A stretch of DNA of 14,921 bases from JANXLO01 sp043762265 (lineage in GTDB: Bacteria > Armatimonadota > Chthonomonadetes > Chthonomonadales > Chthonomonadaceae), in assembly GCA_043762265.1 (NCBI GenBank), contig JAYUMV010000089.1, positions 1-14,921 on the forward strand. The letters run 5' to 3'. The notes below the pieces were generated by a model, which made no database searches, was not told where the DNA came from, and saw nothing but the letters and a program-made list of their open reading frames with translations. Made by a program: the position numbers and the translations under genes. This document shows, in pieces, positions 13,370 to 14,921 of this stretch (the first letter of the stretch is position 1; each line of letters starts with the position of its first letter).

Positions 13370-14347
13370 TCACGCGAGTGCGCGTTTGACGGCGGCGACC
13401 ACATCATTGTCGGTGGGAATGGCAGCACGTTCCAGGTTCTTGGCGTAGGGCATCGGGACATCAGCGCCGCCGACGCGCTCTACCGGAGCATCGAGATAGT
13501 CGAATGCGCCTTCGTGGATGCGGGCGGAGAGTTCCGAGCAGAAGCTCACGTTTTTCCACTCTTCCTGCGCCACCACGGCATGATGCGTCTTGCGCACCGA
13601 GGTCAGCACCGTGTCCATGTCGAGCGGGACGAGGGTACGCAGGTCGATCACCTCGCACTCGATGCCGTCTTTCGCCAGGGTCTCCGCCGCTTTCAGGCAG
13701 AGATGCACGGCACGCGAGTAGGCGACCAGAGTGATGTCCGTTCCCGTGCGGCGTATCGCCGCCTGGCCGAAGGGAATCATGAACTCCGGATCTTCCGGCA
13801 CTTCGCCCTGAACGCCATACAGGCCCGCGTGCTCCATGAAGATGACGGGGTTGTTGTCACGGATGGCGGTCTTCAGCAGACCCTTCGCGTCTTCGGGGAA
13901 GGCAGGCAGCACCACTTTGAACCCCGGCGTATGCGCATACCAGGACTCCATGCTCTGGGAGTGCTGAGCGGAAAGCTGGGTGCCGACGCCAGCCGGGCCA
14001 CGGAACACAACGGGGCAGCTTATGCGGCCTCCCGACATATAGGTGATTTTGGCGGCGTGGTTGACCAGTTGGTCCATCGCCTCCAGGGCAAACGACCAGG
14101 TCATGAACTCCGCGATCGGGCGCAGCCCCGCCATCGCCGCACCGGTCGCCATGCCCGCGATGCCGATCTCACTGATAGGAGTATCGACGACGCGCATCGC
14201 GCCGAACTTTTGCAGCATGCCCTCAGAGACACGGTAGGTGCCCTGATACTGCCCGACCTCTTCCCCGCATAAGAACACGTCCGGGTCGCGCTCCATCTCC
14301 TCGGTCATCGCCAATCGGAGCGCTTGTTGGTATCGCATAGTCGCCAT
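13370..14347 (-). CDS. pdhB: Pyruvate dehydrogenase E1 component, beta subunit
   Basis: This subunit of the thiamine-diphosphate-dependent heterotetrameric E1 decarboxylates pyruvate and passes the acetyl group to E2. It has 325 residues, the normal length. The N-terminal pyrimidine-binding domain carries TPISE with E60, which activates the cofactor. The conserved histidine H129 sits in SAQHSQSMESW. The C-terminal transketolase-C domain includes EVIDLRTLVPLD and HHAVVAQEEW. The ATG at 14347 gives the common MATMRYQQAL start, although its AAGGA is unusually far (13 nt). The internal ATG at 14338 is an alternative. It lies 24 nt after E1 alpha and 23 nt before E2, a standard alpha-beta-E2 operon. 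A 2-oxoisovalerate-type E1 is the alternative reading. Confidence 0.93.
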   Translation of the reverse strand: MATMRYQQALRLAMTEEMERDPDVFLCGEEVGQYQGTYRVSEGMLQKFGAMRVVDTPISEIGIAGMATGAAMAGLRPIAEFMTWSFALEAMDQLVNHAAKITYMSGGRISCPVVFRGPAGVGTQLSAQHSQSMESWYAHTPGFKVVLPAFPEDAKGLLKTAIRDNNPVIFMEHAGLYGVQGEVPEDPEFMIPFGQAAIRRTGTDITLVAYSRAVHLCLKAAETLAKDGIECEVIDLRTLVPLDMDTVLTSVRKTHHAVVAQEEWKNVSFCSELSARIHEGAFDYLDAPVERVGGADVPMPYAKNLERAAIPTDNDVVAAVKRALA

Positions 14348-14371
14348 GAGCTGCTTGGTATCCTTACAAGA

Positions 14372-14921
14372 TTAGGAGTAGACGTTTTCGTACAGACTGT
14401 CGAGCGGCGGTTCGGGGCTGGCTTCGGCAAACGCCACGGCCTCCTCGACCTCCTCACGCACCTCTTTGTCCAGACGCTCGGCCTCGTCGGGCGAGATCAG
14501 GTTGCGGGCTTCGAGGGCGTCGCGCATGCGCAGAAGCGGGTCGCGCTGTCGCCACTCGTTGACCTCTTCCTCACTGCGGTAGGTCATCCAGGCTTTGGTG
14601 TTGTCGTCCCCGATGCCGTGCCCAACGAATCGATAGCAGTCCATCTCCAGGAAGTAGGCTTCGCCTGTCTCGCGGATGCGGGCGATGGCGCGCTTCACGG
14701 TGTCGCGCACCGTAAAGTAGTCCATACCGTCCACTTTTTCGCCCGCGATACCGTGCGCCTTCGCCTTGAGCACGAAGTCGGGCTGCCCGGTGGAGCGATC
14801 GACAGAGGTGCCCATCGCGTACTGATTGTTCTCCAAAATATAAAGAACGGGGAGCTTGTAGAGTCCAACCATGTTGAACGCTTCATGCACCCCGCCCTGG
14901 TTCATCGCGCCGTCGCCGAAG
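14372..14921 (-). CDS. pdhA: Pyruvate dehydrogenase E1 component, alpha subunit (N-terminal part outside window)
   Basis: The frame is open to the window edge, so only the C-terminal 182 residues or so are present. The part seen starts FGDGAMNQGG and continues to ENNQYAMGTS. This is the GDG...NN thiamine-diphosphate/Mg2+-binding motif of E1 alpha subunits. Next come GHGIGDDNTKAW and TYRSEEEVNEWRQRDP, corresponding to the phosphorylation-loop region and the helix of the family, and then an acidic C-terminal helix. An ATG at 14905 lies inside the cofactor motif and is not the real start. It is the first visible gene of the pdh operon; its promoter lies beyond the window. Confidence 0.93.
   Translation of the reverse strand, partial: FGDGAMNQGGVHEAFNMVGLYKLPVLYILENNQYAMGTSVDRSTGQPDFVLKAKAHGIAGEKVDGMDYFTVRDTVKRAIARIRETGEAYFLEMDCYRFVGHGIGDDNTKAWMTYRSEEEVNEWRQRDPLLRMRDALEARNLISPDEAERLDKEVREEVEEAVAFAEASPEPPLDSLYENVYS

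Noticed and set aside
13514..14272. 252-codon plus-strand open frame opposite E1 beta
   Set aside because: Antisense to a conserved, motif-complete gene.
12084..14921. An E3 (lipoamide dehydrogenase) gene in the pdh operon
   Set aside because: No such gene is present; the operon ends with a strong terminator right after E2, so E3 must be elsewhere.
1..14921. CRISPR arrays, tRNA or rRNA genes, integrase or transposase genes
   Set aside because: No regularly spaced direct repeats, cloverleaf-like sequence, rRNA motifs or recombinase motifs were seen on either strand.

Overview
This is a moderately GC-rich, gene-dense bacterial window with no rRNA, tRNA, CRISPR array or complete insertion sequence that I can see. 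Tat and Sec signal peptides suggest a double-membrane heterotroph. The gene mix (Tat-exported Gfo/Idh oxidoreductase and sugar-isomerase-like TIM barrel, SUMF1-like protein, GH16-like protein, carbohydrate-esterase-like hydrolase, SUKH and ankyrin proteins) resembles Armatimonadota or PVC-group soil bacteria. That placement is an inference and no marker gene here fixes it.

Layout, left to right. (1) 1-357 (+) is the C-terminal part of a DUF4097-type beta-repeat protein. (2) 358-647 is non-coding and holds a 54-nt triple-hairpin repeat and a long imperfect inverted repeat. (3) 648-3886 (-) is a likely operon: SUMF1-like protein, then Gfo/Idh/MocA oxidoreductase, then a xylose-isomerase-like TIM barrel. 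All three carry export signals, suggesting periplasmic sugar or polyol oxidation and isomerisation. (4) 3873-4862 (+) is apbE (FAD:protein FMN transferase). It is divergent from the SUMF1-like gene and probably overlaps its 5' end. (5) A bidirectional terminator at 4956-5001 separates apbE from a secreted alpha/beta-hydrolase (5019-5939, -).

(6) 6057-9833 (-) is an accessory block. In transcription order it has a SUKH-CYTH fusion, a membrane-anchored ankyrin protein, the RNA 2'-phosphotransferase KptA, a TfoX-N protein, and a secreted GH16-like protein coupled to tfoX by a 4-nt overlap. This is the most unusual part of the window: it has two phosphate-chemistry domains (CYTH/TTM and KptA) and two domain types common among toxin-immunity proteins (SUKH and ankyrin). 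(7) 9834-10177 is non-coding and contains a 209-bp segment bounded by 14-bp inverted repeats. (8) 10178-11509 (-) is a serine beta-lactamase-fold hydrolase with no signal peptide.

(9) 11510-12083 holds a stop-interrupted small membrane-protein reading frame, a second copy of the triple-hairpin repeat in opposite orientation, and a strong terminator. (10) 12084-14921 (-) is a pyruvate dehydrogenase operon: E1 alpha (cut by the window edge), E1 beta and E2. It has no E3 gene and ends at the terminator.

The repeat copies at 367-420 and 11848-11901 share an exact 20-nt core, while their flanking stems change sequence but keep pairing. This is the best evidence in the window for a structured, mobile or regulatory repeat family.
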